Positions 51,101-63,400 of a stretch of 64,000 nucleotides of DNA are shown here, piece after piece (position 1 is the first letter of the stretch; the number at the start of each line of letters is the position of its first letter). Under the pieces are notes generated by a model. It saw only the letters and a program-made list of their open reading frames with translations. It made no database searches and was not told where the DNA came from. Source of the DNA: Branchiostoma floridae (lineage: Eukaryota; Chordata; Leptocardii; Amphioxiformes; Branchiostomatidae). The translations under genes and the position numbers were made by a program. Location of the stretch: NCBI RefSeq assembly GCF_000003815.2, contig NC_049983.1, forward strand, positions 11,976,283 to 12,040,282, written 5' to 3'.

Positions 51101-54100
51101 GTACGAAACCCTTACTGACGATTGCCCCCATTATAGTATTAGTTTGCAATGCTGAAAGGACCATGTTAAAAAGCTATCTATCTAAAGCCAACATCTGGAC
51201 AAGAATTGGAGTGTTTAAAGACAGATGACTATAGACTTTGACACCCTAAACCCATTTTCGCGAGTGTTTCATCAGTAGTACTACAGTGCGAGTGCTTTGG
51301 CGCTGTGGTTCTGGCGAGAAGCCAGTGTGCTGCCGTCCAAGTTCTGGAAGTCCTGAAGGTACTGGAAGCCCATCTCGGTTGATGAATAGCTCGTGGCGCA
51401 GGTTCTGTGGTACAGCAACACGGTCAACATGTCCCCGCTCTGACCCCCGGCCGGCCCGGCCTGCATCTGTCAACAGCCGCGGTAAGGGTGCGCTTCGGGC
51501 AGAGCGTTGGGCAGCCCTGGCGGTAGTGCCGTCTTTCTTGTGCCAAACCATTCCTGTCTATCCCGACATGGGATAGGCCATTCGATATATACAACGCCGT
51601 TCTTTGGAGCATCTTTGTGATAGTGAATTTTAGACTCGAAATTGAAGCTGCAAGTTGGTCTGGTGCTGAATTGCAACTTTTCAGATCGGTAGGACATTGG
51701 GCCAGATTTCTGCGCTGTCTCGGATACATTATCATTGAGAAAACACACTGAGACAAGATTTGAGAGGATATAATATTTTACACATCAACGAGACATTTCC
51801 ATCTATGCCATGTGACAGTTTTATGGGTGCCTTTCTGCAGGTAGCCGTGAGGCAGCGTTCGTGTACGCAGTCTCAGCCGCCGGAGTCATGTTCTCCATCA
51901 CCCGCTCCTGCAGCCTGGGCGAACTGCTGGACTGCGCATGCGACCCCAAGAAGCGGGGATTCAGCGAGGACTCCATGGTCAGTCCATTTGTTAACGTTAT
52001 CAAACATTGTCTCTCTTTTCCCTATCACATATTGTTACCATCCTTAACCGTGCCATACAATATCTTCCCGATCGATTCTATGTTGTTAATCAACTTTAAT
52101 CAAATGATCATATGATTGACCAGGTTCCACGAATCGTTAGGATAGAACAAGGAGGTTAAAAATCAAGGATAGAACAACTTAACACGTAAAACTTTTTGAT
52201 AAGCGATGTCTCCCTTGAAGAGTTTGAGAAGCATCTGAGTCTAGGTCTAGGCTTTGTATATAACTTTGTAAACACCGGGATCAAGCTAGATTATGGCGCC
52301 ATAACTTATAGTCCCTCATTGACTTAACGAGTAGCCGGTTGAACGTTTAATACCTAATCCTCTTCGCTCCCTTTGGTGGAGCATAAGACACTGACTTCCT
52401 CCAGTCCTTCCTATCTTGGGGCATCCATCTAACTTAGCTTCGTGCCAGGTCTTTCGTCCTGCCTTCATCTCCCCTTCTACAGTCTTCCCCCAGCTCCCTA
52501 GAGGCCTGCCTCTGATCCGTTTTCCTTGAACGTTTAGTACCAGGTCTATATCCCTAAATTGGTAATTGCTGTATTCCAGGGTGAGTTCGAGTGGGGAGGC
52601 TGCAGCGACAACGTCAAGTTTGGGGAAGGCTTCACGAGGAAGTTCGTGGATGCGAGGGACCGGAGCCAGAGGGACGCCCGAGCGGTCATGAACATGCATA
52701 ACAACAGGGCAGGGAGGAGGGTGGGTACGTTTTGCCTCACTACATCGTCAGGACTTCACTCAAGTCTCAGGAGATTCTAGCTGATGCGGCAACCGTCTTT
52801 AACAAACCGCTGGTTCATTATGCTTGCAGGTCATGTATGACCATCCCGCAGGCTATATGCCGATATCTAAGGGGGCCTACTGAACAGTTTAGCCGATGAT
52901 TTGTGGATCTAGTTTTAGACACGATCTATCAGAGTTGTCCACTGGTGTTGAAACCTCGCGTGCAACACATGGCTCTTATAACCACCTGTAATCTTGGTTT
53001 TTCATCCGTATATCCTGTTGTGTACAGGGCGTTGCTAAGAACATGAAGATGGAGTGTAAGTGTCATGGAGTGAGCGGGTCCTGCACTCTCCGCACCTGCT
53101 GGAGGGCAATGGCGCATTTCAGGTACGGTCACCGGCACACTCAATAACTCTTCCATTAGTATTACAGTCACATCTCTTATCATCTTTCTTATCATCTCTG
53201 TCTTTAAAATAATTCCATACATGAGTTCCACTTTGAATTCTATACACCTGTCAGGAAGGTGACGGATTACCTGAAGCGGCGGTATGACGGGGCGGTCGAG
53301 GTGACCATGAACCAGGACGGCACCAGACTCATCGTGTCCGACAGGAACCACAAGACTCCCACCAAGTCCGACCTGGTCTACTTTGAAACTTCCCCGGACT
53401 ACTGCCTAGCTGACGATGATACAGGTACATCCTGACGAACTTTTGAATAAAGCTAGGGAGGCAGAAAAAAAATCAACATTCAGAGTTCACAGCTGTGCAA
53501 AAATATATGTAATCTTCCACCTGATGCTGTAAATCCATTTAAGTCCAGGGGGATTAAGTTTCGCGGTAGCAAGACAATGGAGTGTTTGCGGTGGTTTTAA
53601 GTTCGCGGTAGCGCCATATTCTCTAGTAACACACATTTGTAGATCTTTGTACTGTAATGGAAATATTCGCGGTGGTTTTGAATTCGCGGTAAAGCGGCTA
53701 CTGCGAAAATTGCAAACATAAAACCAACGCGAACATTTCTGCAGTATTGGGTGGGAAGATCTTGAAGTTTACCTGCCTTGTCTTTTGACAGCAAGATGGG
53801 CATGATCAGCTGTCAGAAAAGTAGTAGTGTATGTCATCCCTCACCAATTCGACGGACGTAGCTGTTGACATTTCATGATCACCATACATGTGCATTTTGG
53901 CTGTAAAAATGCCGCATGAACGTGGCCATGTTTAATACCAATAGGTTTTATCATCCCCTTTGATTGCCTATTACCTATTGTTTGAATTTTTGTATATCTG
54001 CATGCAAAAGTTCATGAACACCAAGATAAAATCTATCCTGGCACTCACTCAGTCACTGGCTCTCTTCCGAACAGGTTCCCTTGGTACGGTGGGTCGGCAG

Positions 54101-54445
54101 TGCAACCGGTCGTCCCTCGGAACTGACGGGTGTGACATCATGTGCTGTGGTCGGGGCTATGACACCACCAGGGTGAAAAGGTCGCGAAAGTGTGAGTGCA
54201 AGTTCCACTGGTGTTGCTTTGTCCGATGTAAGGAATGCTCCGAAATCATCGACGTCTTCACGTGCAAGGGACCCAGTAACGAATTTGTCACGCCCAATCA
54301 GAGGCAAATCAACATTCCAACGTCAAGAGTTATCGACCAATCAGATAACATCTTCCATGGTTCTTTTCATGGTCCAGGCCAATCGAAGGCGAGCAATGCG
54401 TTGGCAATACCTCGCATCAGCCAATCACAGCATGAGGACACGTGA
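45121..54445 (+). CDS. Wnt2: Wnt2 secreted signalling ligand
   Basis: Seven exons, 45121-45197, 47545-47780, 51841-51977, 52580-52720, 53028-53122, 53255-53424 and 54075-54445, total 1227 nt (408 residues), every junction in frame. Seen: signal peptide ([13 protein letters not shown], about residues 7-19), SWW at the mature N-terminus as in vertebrate WNT2, CDNIPGLV, the Wnt2-type CDPKK, the lipid-attachment block CHGVSGSC with Ser213, CCGRGYD, and the cysteine-rich C-terminal domain (CKFHWCC). Known: Wnt ligands are acylated on that serine by Porcupine and bind Frizzled/LRP to activate beta-catenin or other branches. Odd: the tail after the last cysteine (349) is 59 residues, about 12 in human WNT2. 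A possible poly(A) signal is AATAAA at 55735-55740. It converges on ST7. Confidence 0.97.
45198..47544 (+). other. Wnt2 intron 1
   Basis: 2.35 kb. No second gene or clear repeat recognised. Short ORFs only. Confidence 0.8.
47545..47780 (+). CDS. Wnt2: Wnt2 exon 2
   Basis: Acceptor catcag, donor GTGAGT, phase 2 to 1. Encodes [20 protein letters not shown], then [13 protein letters not shown], the N-terminal Wnt signature with an NCS glycosylation site. Confidence 0.97.
47781..51840 (+). other. Wnt2 intron 2
   Basis: 4.06 kb, the largest Wnt2 intron. It contains the TTAA-flanked MITE at 49882-50362 and related sequence to about 50480. The ORFs near 51250-51750 are not recognisable genes. Confidence 0.8.
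49882..50362. mobile_element. MITE with TTAA flanks, GAATG-rich interior
   Basis: Terminal inverted repeats CCCCTTCACACGAGA...GAATGAGC and counterpart, with TTAA at 49882-49885 and 50359-50362. The interior is made of many short GAAT/ATTC phrases. A further right end (TTCCGTGTGAAGGCCC) near 50460-50480 suggests a nested or tandem second copy. Confidence 0.75.
51841..51977 (+). CDS. Wnt2: Wnt2 exon 3
   Basis: Acceptor ctgcag, donor GTCAGT. Encodes [20 protein letters not shown] through CACDPKK, strongly Wnt2-like. Confidence 0.96.
52330..52565 (-). pseudogene. remnant of a non-LTR retrotransposon reverse-transcriptase tail
   Basis: The minus-strand frame reads [20 protein letters not shown] and then TWHEAKL. 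This resembles the C-terminal GRP-x-RW-x-D-x-VE...TWEEA block common in RTE/CR1-type LINE proteins. No endonuclease or polymerase core is present, so it is a dead fragment inside Wnt2 intron 3. Confidence 0.55.
52580..52720 (+). CDS. Wnt2: Wnt2 exon 4
   Basis: 47 codons, phase 0 at both ends. Encodes [12 protein letters not shown] and [15 protein letters not shown], the central helical region. Confidence 0.97.
53028..53122 (+). CDS. Wnt2: Wnt2 exon 5, acylation motif
   Basis: Contains [17 protein letters not shown]. The serine after CHGV is the palmitoleoylation site conserved in Wnts. Leaves in phase 2. Confidence 0.98.
53255..53424 (+). CDS. Wnt2: Wnt2 exon 6
   Basis: Encodes [17 protein letters not shown], then [11 protein letters not shown], the linker and start of the C-terminal cysteine-rich domain. 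Confidence 0.96.
53535..53750. repeat. TTCGCGGT-rich interspersed repeat in Wnt2 intron 6
   Basis: Several copies of (T/A)TTCGCGGT(A/G), with the ends ACTGTAATGGAAATATTCGC and GCGAACATTTCTGCAGTAT forming an imperfect inverted pair. Probably a non-autonomous DNA element. Confidence 0.55.
54075..54445 (+). CDS. Wnt2: Wnt2 exon 7, cysteine-rich domain and extended tail
   Basis: Encodes the Frizzled-contacting C-terminal domain ([19 protein letters not shown]), an NRS glycosylation site at residue 296, and a 59-residue histidine/serine-containing tail to the TGA at 54443-54445. Confidence 0.96.
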
Positions 54446-57385
54446 GTGACAGCAATGTGCTCTGAGGGTTGGAGAAATGAAGGAAAAAGAACTTGGTGAA
54501 CATAATCTAGCAAAATGTGTAAAATATTCCCTTGAGGTTATTTTCATATTATTTATTTCTTTTCCCTGGTCTTCATTGTGTGGTTTGACTCCTGAATTAA
54601 TTGATAACTTTTTGCATCATGTCTTAACTTTGCATCATGACTTAACAGTCACAGACAGAGAAGCAAACTTGGTTTACTTTAACATTACATCACAAACGAT
54701 AGATGAGAAGAAATATCATTAAAAACCTGCACTGGTTCCTGCTGTCAAGGTAGCAGTTCAATCAGTAAATGGGTGGCTGTAGTATTTCTACATTTTAGTT
54801 TTATCTACCTTTATACCTTTGGTAGACAAGGCTATGTGATTGGTCTATTATAAGCTTGAAACACATTTAATGTCATACTACACCATAACAGCAGTCTACT
54901 TTTCATCAAGACGGACGGAAGCAAGGTAATCAAATTTGTGTATATTGTGTTTTTGAATGGAGGTATCTACCCAGAGTTGGGATGTTCCTGGGAAAGGTGT
55001 GAAATGTTATAATAACAAAAATAATGACCTAAGCAAGTTTAATCTAACTGCCTCATCATTACACATATAACTTTACAATAATGTAACCCCAAGTAGTGCT
55101 TGGTCATATGTACAACTGCTGTTAACATTCTATAATATGTTGAGTTCTTTAGGGCAGACGGTATGGATTGTGTGGAGAGACTTTAGCAAGACATGGGTGT
55201 GTAAATAGTGATTTTCTTGCAGTCATTACTGAACCATTTCTTCCTACTTGTGTTGAATGAATACAGTCATACTTACCTTTAAACGAGATGTGAAAATGTT
55301 TTGATGCCCTCAAGTTTTTGTTATGCCATCTATGGCCATCATATAGTGAGAAATACTAAGTAACAAGCAGCTACTTCCACTCCATAACTAGATGGTCAAC
55401 ATATAACTAATGCCACAAAAGCATGACAAGGTAACAACATTCACACTTGCATTGATTTGGGCTTCTTCCCAAGACAGATGGGCAGGGATATGCAACAATA
55501 GTCACATCCCAATAACCAACTGCCACAAAATGAGATAAGCACCTCGTAAAGCTGCAGCAAAATGAGAATATGTCATCATTCTAGCGAAACTGTTCCATAA
55601 GCAAATGCTGTTAACTCTCCCATCACGAAAATCGCTATCAAAATTTGTTGCTTCTTTTCTGCACTTTTGGGACCTCTGGTAACAGATGTTATCTGTAAAA
55701 TAATGTACTAGTATCTCTCAATGTAGCCTGTAATAATAAAGAGGTCAAAATTATTTTCAAGCATCAATCATCACAACAATGATAATTCATGGATGTCCAC
55801 TGGACAACCTGTTTATTGAGTGATCCATCTCCATCCCATATTCCACATCTCCCATATCGCTACACAACAGTTTTATTCTCCACCATGAGCATGTGAAGGG
55901 AGAGACAATCTACACATCACGACCCACGGGACGATCAGTAAACAAGACATCTTCATAATATCAAATAAGCTGGAAGTTTGTCTCTGGTAAATCTGGGGTG
56001 CCTTGCACGCTTTCACTTGATTCAAACGTTATGATACCAACACTGAAACTTGTCTTCTTTCTTGGCCCATCGACCAATAAAACAAAAGTTGGTTCTTTCT
56101 GTTGAAGACTCACTGGTACTTTCCATCAGTCTCCATAAACCAATAATTCTATATAAGTCACATTTTTGTAGTTCCCTGTTTTCTATTGTGAACTGCCATA
56201 CATGATCTATACTGGGTATAGATAACTGGCACACTAGAAACAGTAATGGTATGTCTTCCTCTGTAGCCCAGTCGGAGCACATCACTATCCAGGTCTGAAA
56301 ACATTGATTCCTTCTACAACTCACAGCTGCCAATCACAGAACTAAAACATCACTTCCATCTAATATGTAGATTTAACAAGCACAAGGAAAATGGAAGCTG
56401 TAGTGCCCATTTCCATTGATATGAGCAATAAGTCTGATGTTGTACTCTCACTGAGGTATTACCTTGTTGTACATGGGTGTGCTCAGGATGCAAAATATAT
56501 AACTTAAAGTCTCCAATGTCTGCTGATAGCATGGAGAAAGGTCAGAACAGTTCCAAAAGTACTTTAAGGAGAAGGCTAAGGCTTACAAAATCTCTGAGCA
56601 GCCAGGCCACATAGCAAGGTGACAAATGAAGCTACAGAAAGTGCAGCTACATGTTCTTAAAAGTCAACTGTTTTACAAGACGTCATCACTAGTTACAGTT
56701 GAAAGCACAGCACATGACAAGAAGAACATATTTGTACTAAGCACAACATCAACTTATTTCTTAAGAGCACTGAGCACAATCATCCCAAGATTTTGGCAAG
56801 AAAAATTGTTCTCATATAATGTTGCAATATAGAATTCACAGCTACAAGATACCATACTGCTCCAGATAACCAACAGAAGGCCACTGTACTATGCAACATA
56901 ATTTATTGTAAACAGAAGAATGCTCTGCTCTGTAACAAGAGTATCAGGCAAAGGCACATGCAAGGACTCCACACTGCAAATTAACCGTTTTCTGGTGATG
57001 ACGAAGTTGTCATTCATGTGTGAGGGGACTGAGAAGCAACTGTGCCAAAGCAACACAAGAGTCATGAAGTAACCCAACAAGCTTCTGCATGTGTGAAGAA
57101 GGCTTTTCAAAAAGGCTACTGACAAATATCACGTGTACACTTGTGACCTGTATGAAGATGGCAAGCATCAGAAGTAGAGAGACTAAAGGGAACAAATTTT
57201 TGGTGTTTAATGGCAGATAATTGCTGATGTTGTAATGGCTAGTTGTGGAATCCCAGAATGTGCCAAAACCTCTCCTCTCATAAGTACGAACTTAAGAAGT
57301 TAAGCATCAAACTCCTTTATCCATGGCACTTTGTCTACTGATAGAAGAAGACGTGTTTTCAGTACTGGAGGGTGGCGTGTCTGCA
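54446..57385. other. convergent 3' intergenic region between Wnt2 and ST7
   Basis: The 2.9 kb between the two stops holds both 3'UTRs. Candidate poly(A) signals are AATAAA at 55735-55740 for Wnt2 and minus-strand AATAAA (plus TTTATT) at 56902-56907 or 55812-55817 for ST7. If the distal ST7 site and the Wnt2 site are both used, the transcripts nearly abut. No gene is seen. Confidence 0.5.
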
Positions 57386-57481
57386 TCACAGCCGAGTCAG
57401 CTGGTGCCACAGGTTGGAGGGCAGCACTCCCTCCAGCTTCTCCACCAGGAAGTTGAAGGGAGACGTGATGGTGTTCAGGAA
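57386..57481 (-). CDS. ST7: ST7 last exon
   Basis: 31 codons and TGA at 57386-57388. Encodes [15 protein letters not shown] and ends NLWHQLTRL, the conserved ST7 C-terminus. Confidence 0.95.
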   Translation of the reverse strand, partial: FLNTITSPFNFLVEKLEGVLPSNLWHQLTRL

Positions 57482-60400
57482 CTGCAGGAACAACAAACAG
57501 GCAGGCACTAAATTAGTCTGGCGCGTCAGCCACACACAGGGGGCCTGGTGTTACCCAAGGGCAAGGCACTTGGCAAACTGAATGAGGAACGTGTTAAACG
57601 TCAAACATTTAAAGGGGATCCTGGACACATCTGTGCAGGGCTTTCTCCAGATTTAAATTCTTTTCTGTAACACTCATTGTTTGGGAGCCCATGTCATTCA
57701 TTTTCCTTGTTAAATATTTCATTTTCAGCTTATTAAGACACATTTTCCAAAGCGTCCTGCCTTTAAGTTCAGATTTTCTTTTGACAGACAGGGTGACATT
57801 TTTGTCTGTCCCTACAAGTTGATTTCTGTTTCGGGACAGAGGGACTGGTCCTGGAGAGAGCCCTGCATCTTTGGAATCAAGAAGGGCTGCAGCATGCCAG
57901 AAATAGATAAATCTGAGTAGGTACAAACATGCAGTGTCATAAAGCTTGAATGTAGAGCCCCAAATTGGCAATCTCCCATCTACATGGAATCTGTTCTACA
58001 TACCACATGCAGACCAATAAACTGAAATAACCCTGAACCCTCAAAAACTGGCTTAGGCCAGAGCTGTACTCAAGGCTAAATAAAGGTTGAAAATAAAATA
58101 GCACTGATACTACACTTACAGGTTTGGCCACCATAACACGGAATCTATCCTACATACCACATACAGACCGATAAACTGAAATAGCACTGACACTACACTT
58201 ACAGTTTTGGCCACCAGACCCATGGGCTCAGGGAACTGGTGTGTGAGGAGAGCGAGCAGGGCTGTGACGGAGCACAGGCCGGCTGTGAAGAGGATGAAGA
58301 ATGGCAACTCCTTCTTAGGGTACACTGACACCTCATGGAAGGCTGCAGGAGGAGAAGCAAACCTTACATGTTGATACTCCACTCTTGTTACGTAAGCAGA
58401 CATAAAAATGAACAATGTGGTTTAAGTATCACAACAAACAAGTGAATGCAACTTTATTGAGACTATACCAAAAAAGTAGTTACTCAAGCAACTGGATATG
58501 GTTTTGGAAACAGTCAAAACCAAACCATAACCGTTTCCAAAACCATATCCAGTTGCTTGAGTAACTACTTTTTGGTGTATCTTATTACCTGGATGTCTAA
58601 CCTACATCGATGTATCGAGACTATAGTTTAACAAATAGCACTAGGTTTATCTTTATTTTCTCACCATCAATATGCAGTAAAGTAAATGACCCTTTTTCAA
58701 TATAACATATGGAAGCCAAAGAAAGCTCAACTATAGGCATCTGGTGATGGATGATAGTAATGAATCTTAGGTAATAAAGATAATGAGTCTGGCACAGAGA
58801 CTAAACACTAGGACAAAATCTACAGCAAAGATTTCTATCTTCAAATCCCCTGTTGTCTAAACAAAGTTGGAATGTCAAATTTACAATTTCCGTCAGTAGC
58901 ACAAACATATTACATTAACTACCCCTTTGCCATTTGACTCCCAAGCCTTGAGTTGTTTTGATACGTTGCATGAAAGCATGATTCCGTGCAGTTAACAGAA
59001 GTGTAATCCATAGTCTAATTAACTGGCTTCTACCGTACCTCGACATGTGCACAACAGGAGGTAAGGAGACATGGTGAGGACTTACCAGGCAGGAGCTCCC
59101 GATCTGCAGACTCCGTGCAGCTGGGGTAGGGGTAGAACAGGTGACCCTTCTCCAGAGGATAAGGGATCATCCGGAATGCTGGAGACAAGAAGAACACAGT
59201 TAGGAACACAAACATAATATCATGGCGTATCTATCAACAAGAGGATGGAAGGTCTTACAGAGTTTATTTGCCTCAAAACAATGATCCTGCCTACATTTGT
59301 TTCTTGTCTCTGGAGAGGAATAGTGATACATGTGCTGCTTGATGTCTGCCTTATTTAGCATTCTAAACAAGCCCCATCATATACTGCTTAGAGTTCTTAC
59401 ATGGAAGGAAGGATTGATATAGAGAGAACACACGATTTGACATTATGCAGTGATGTACTATCATTATTTGTAAAATATGCCAATATGAAAATATGCTGTT
59501 TAATGGGATCAGATCACGAGTCAAACCGAGCAGACTAGAAGGTTCTCTGATCAAGCAATACATATTTTACAACGCCGCAGGTATTGTAAAATTTGTATTT
59601 TACTGTCTGCATTTCTGAAAACTACCATGCAGGTCTCACTTCAGTGGACACATTTCAACTTGAGGTATAACAAAAAGCCTTCAATGATTGATATCTTAAG
59701 CCAGCAGGTATTAAATCAAAAATTATAAAAATGTTTACTTCTGTTGAAACAACATCAGTATCTTTCAGATCAGTACGAAAATATTATGGGAACTGACGGT
59801 GATGCAATGCACATGCCAGATCTGTCTCTCCTTTTTTTACATATTCTAGGTTATGACAATAGGTTCTACTCTATATTGTTGAATGGATAAGACCAAATGA
59901 CAGCATTTTAAGTACAGGTAAAAAGCAGTGTTTGACACATTTATGAACCTTACAGCCTTTTTGAATTTGCAAATCATCTCCAGGACGTTTCTTCCCAAAT
60001 TATGAATTTGCCAGACAGAGAAATAAATAATGTCTATAAAAAAGAGTAGCTAAGATAAAGGAGGAAATCACAAGTGTGCCCAGACCACACACTTGAGTCC
60101 AGATAAGGACGCTGACTGCCTCTACTTTAGATGTCAGCCTTGTTTATAGCAATGACCTGGGGATGTCCTGGGCCACATGCTCTGTAAGCCAGGGATTAAA
60201 CAAAGAAACAAACAGGAGCAGGATGAAAGGGACTGGAAACAAGTGTGAACTAAATCTGATGGCTTCTCTGGAGCCAGTTCTGCTGATTTATGTCTTCTGA
60301 GTCAGGAATTTTGTGACAGGAAATTGTGATGACTCTGTGCAATTATTTTGACGAGGCTGACTTTGCGATGAAATGATAGATACAGAAGGAATGTGACATA

Positions 60401-63400
60401 ACCATGGGCATCCAACCATGGCCATGTCAGTCTTATTTTTGAAGGAAAAAAATATCCAAACTGTCTGAATCTTTCTGATTCTTATCATTTTATAATTTTC
60501 TGCCAGAAAAAACGGTGCAGATGCAATATATGTATCTTTTCTACCATTCACTTGAGTAGCAAAACTTTCTTATATCAAAGGAATAAAACAGAAATAAGAA
60601 GTTGTGTTCCGAATGTTTCATTGAACATCAAGGATAAGGGCACAGAAAAGTAACCATTCCCTTTTCATAAATACCAAAGGAAACAAACAACATGATAGTT
60701 AACCACAAAACTTGAGTCTTGACTGGTTGTAAAGCACCTACGTCAAGAACGCAATGGCCATCTTAAATAAATGTATAAGTTTACTTATAAGGTGACTGCA
60801 TCCAGAATGACGTCTAAAGCAACAAATTTTGGCAACTTCATACAATCAAAGTGACTGTCAGGACATTTGCAAATTATAACTTAGTCTGAACAAAAGCTGA
60901 ACAAATAATATACAAACTGTCACTTCACATCAATTTATTCCAAACTCAATTCAACGTGTCCGTCAACAAACTGTCCAAACAAACTCAAACATTATTTTTT
61001 CAATGTCTGTCAGAACTGCATCTATCATTTGGAGCAACATTATGCCACACCAGCTATTCCATCCACCATGAACGAAATAGCCCACTGTTAAAGCTTAGTT
61101 TGAATCTAGCATCTTCAGAACATGCTTACAAAAACGGAAAATTTAAAAGTTAAAACTGAAAGGAACTCATCCGAACAAGAAAGCCTTCACTGAACTACTA
61201 ACCATGGCATGGTGCATCTCCTACTGCTGACTCACCATAGGGGCCTGTTTGGGAATGCCAGAGAAAATGATGTCCTGACATCAACGTATGGACCAAACCT
61301 TCTTGCTATCATAACAGAGAATCTATGTGGGCCAGGACCAGATCAGGTCATCACATAGTCTACGACTTACAGCAGACAGCCTTATAACATTACAGTATCT
61401 ATAGATATGCGGGCTGTAGATACATGTATAACCTTCTTTTGTTTTACAGTTAGAGGCTGTTCCTCATGTATCAGCCAAGTCTATAATCAACAATATTTTC
61501 TTTGAAGTAACACCATTAATGGGTTTGTCAGACTCTGTCTCTTGGCTTTCAAGCATCAAGGATTAATCTATCAAAAAAGTGCACAGAAATGTGTTAAGAA
61601 ATACAAGAAGGATGTTTCCATTGTAACAGGTACATTGTACTCACTGTTAAATGATAAACAGATCAGTTATAGACTGGTGAAACACTGTTTGAACAGAAAC
61701 TGTTTCTGATAAAATCATTTAAATTTTCATTCATGTTTCCAAATATGATCGAGTTGATTCTGGAAGCATCTATTGTTTGTACAGGGGTTATCAGAGTGGT
61801 ACTTACTGCCCTCCCAGGTGCAGTGCAGCAGGTTGAGTGCTCCATCCACTCTCTTCCAGTGTGGGAGGTGGAAGAAGGCGTATGCGATGGCCTCGCTGTC
61901 CCCTCGCTTCAGCAGGTGCTCCGGCGGGAGGATCAACGACTTGGTCTCTAGTAAGTACTGCAGAAACAACACAGCAAAATCCACGAGATTAGGGGACTTC
62001 TTTACATTCAGGTATGTTTTTTAACCATACTACAGTAGAAGCCATATAATTCTACATCACATTTGCCAGCGTTTTTCTTGCAATTATCCAGATAGTGCAA
62101 CAAAGCAAAGTCATCCAGCTGGACCACACCACCATGGGATTTGGTGATTCCATGCAATTAACAGAAGTGTGCAGTTATCTGTTGTGCAATTGACTGGCTT
62201 CTACTGTACTGTAACCCTCCAACACTTAAATGGCTGATGATACACAAGGAATCCAGCCTTCTAAAGGCCCAACATTATCTATGCTGCAATCAGTACAAAT
62301 TTGCTGATGGAGGTAACTGTAAGAACAATTTCATGGAAGCTTTGGGGCCTAGCTGGTATAATACAGCAGGGCTTGAAATTCATTTTTGGGATTAGGTGCA
62401 CTGGTGCACCCAACTTAAGAAACTGGGTGCACCAAAATTTTTTTGGGTGCACCACTTAAATTGAAGTAATAACCTAGTAATAAAACTTAGTTACAAGCTA
62501 TCAAATTCTTACAGAAGTACCATGAATAATGATGATAGACATTTTTATTATCATTTCTAACACTTAGACTCGTTAGATGTCAAGAATATGACATATACTA
62601 GTATACTTTGATATCTTTACATACACAATCTAAAAAAATATTTAGGTGCACCCTGTGCACCCACAGAAAATAATTGGGTGCACAGCTCCAATTTTGGGTG
62701 CACCTGGGTGCATATGCACCCAGTATTTCGAGCCCTGTACAGGGTAACAAGACTAGTTTGAATGATTTTTCCTGTCACCTTTAGGAGCTCTAGATAATCA
62801 GCTTTACTTCAGTGTCAATATTAAATGCACCTGATATAGTCTGAGGGTAACCACTCACTACTTATATATATCAGATACCTGACATTTAAGTGCAAAATGT
62901 AACAAGAGAATGACGAGAATTGTTGCCTCACCTTTGGCACGTGTGGGTTGAACTCCACAGCTCTGTGTATGGCTTCCACCGCGTTCATTTCTGCCGTACT
63001 CAGCCCCCGTTTGGACGCTATCTCCGGCGAGAATCTACAGGATGCAAAAGGGAAGCTTCTGGTCTAAATATAGCATAAGGGTAAACTGCTGAAGCAGGGG
63101 GTGGGCCAGGGCAACTCAGGAAAACATATGAGCATAATGGTGCATGCAAACAACATTGGATCAATAGGCATCAATTTCACTCAAACATCTACTCATTGTT
63201 GGTAACAGTTATCAGGCTAACATTAGTTATCAACATGGCAGCAAAAATTGGTGTGGTTAGACATACAACTGTCCATGTGCAAATCAAACAAATGATGTGG
63301 AAGTCCTCAATGGTGTTATCTGCTTCAAATCTCTAAAAGTAGGCCACTAGAATAATAACTCTAACACAAAGGACAGCTTGTCAAACAGGTAACACATGTA

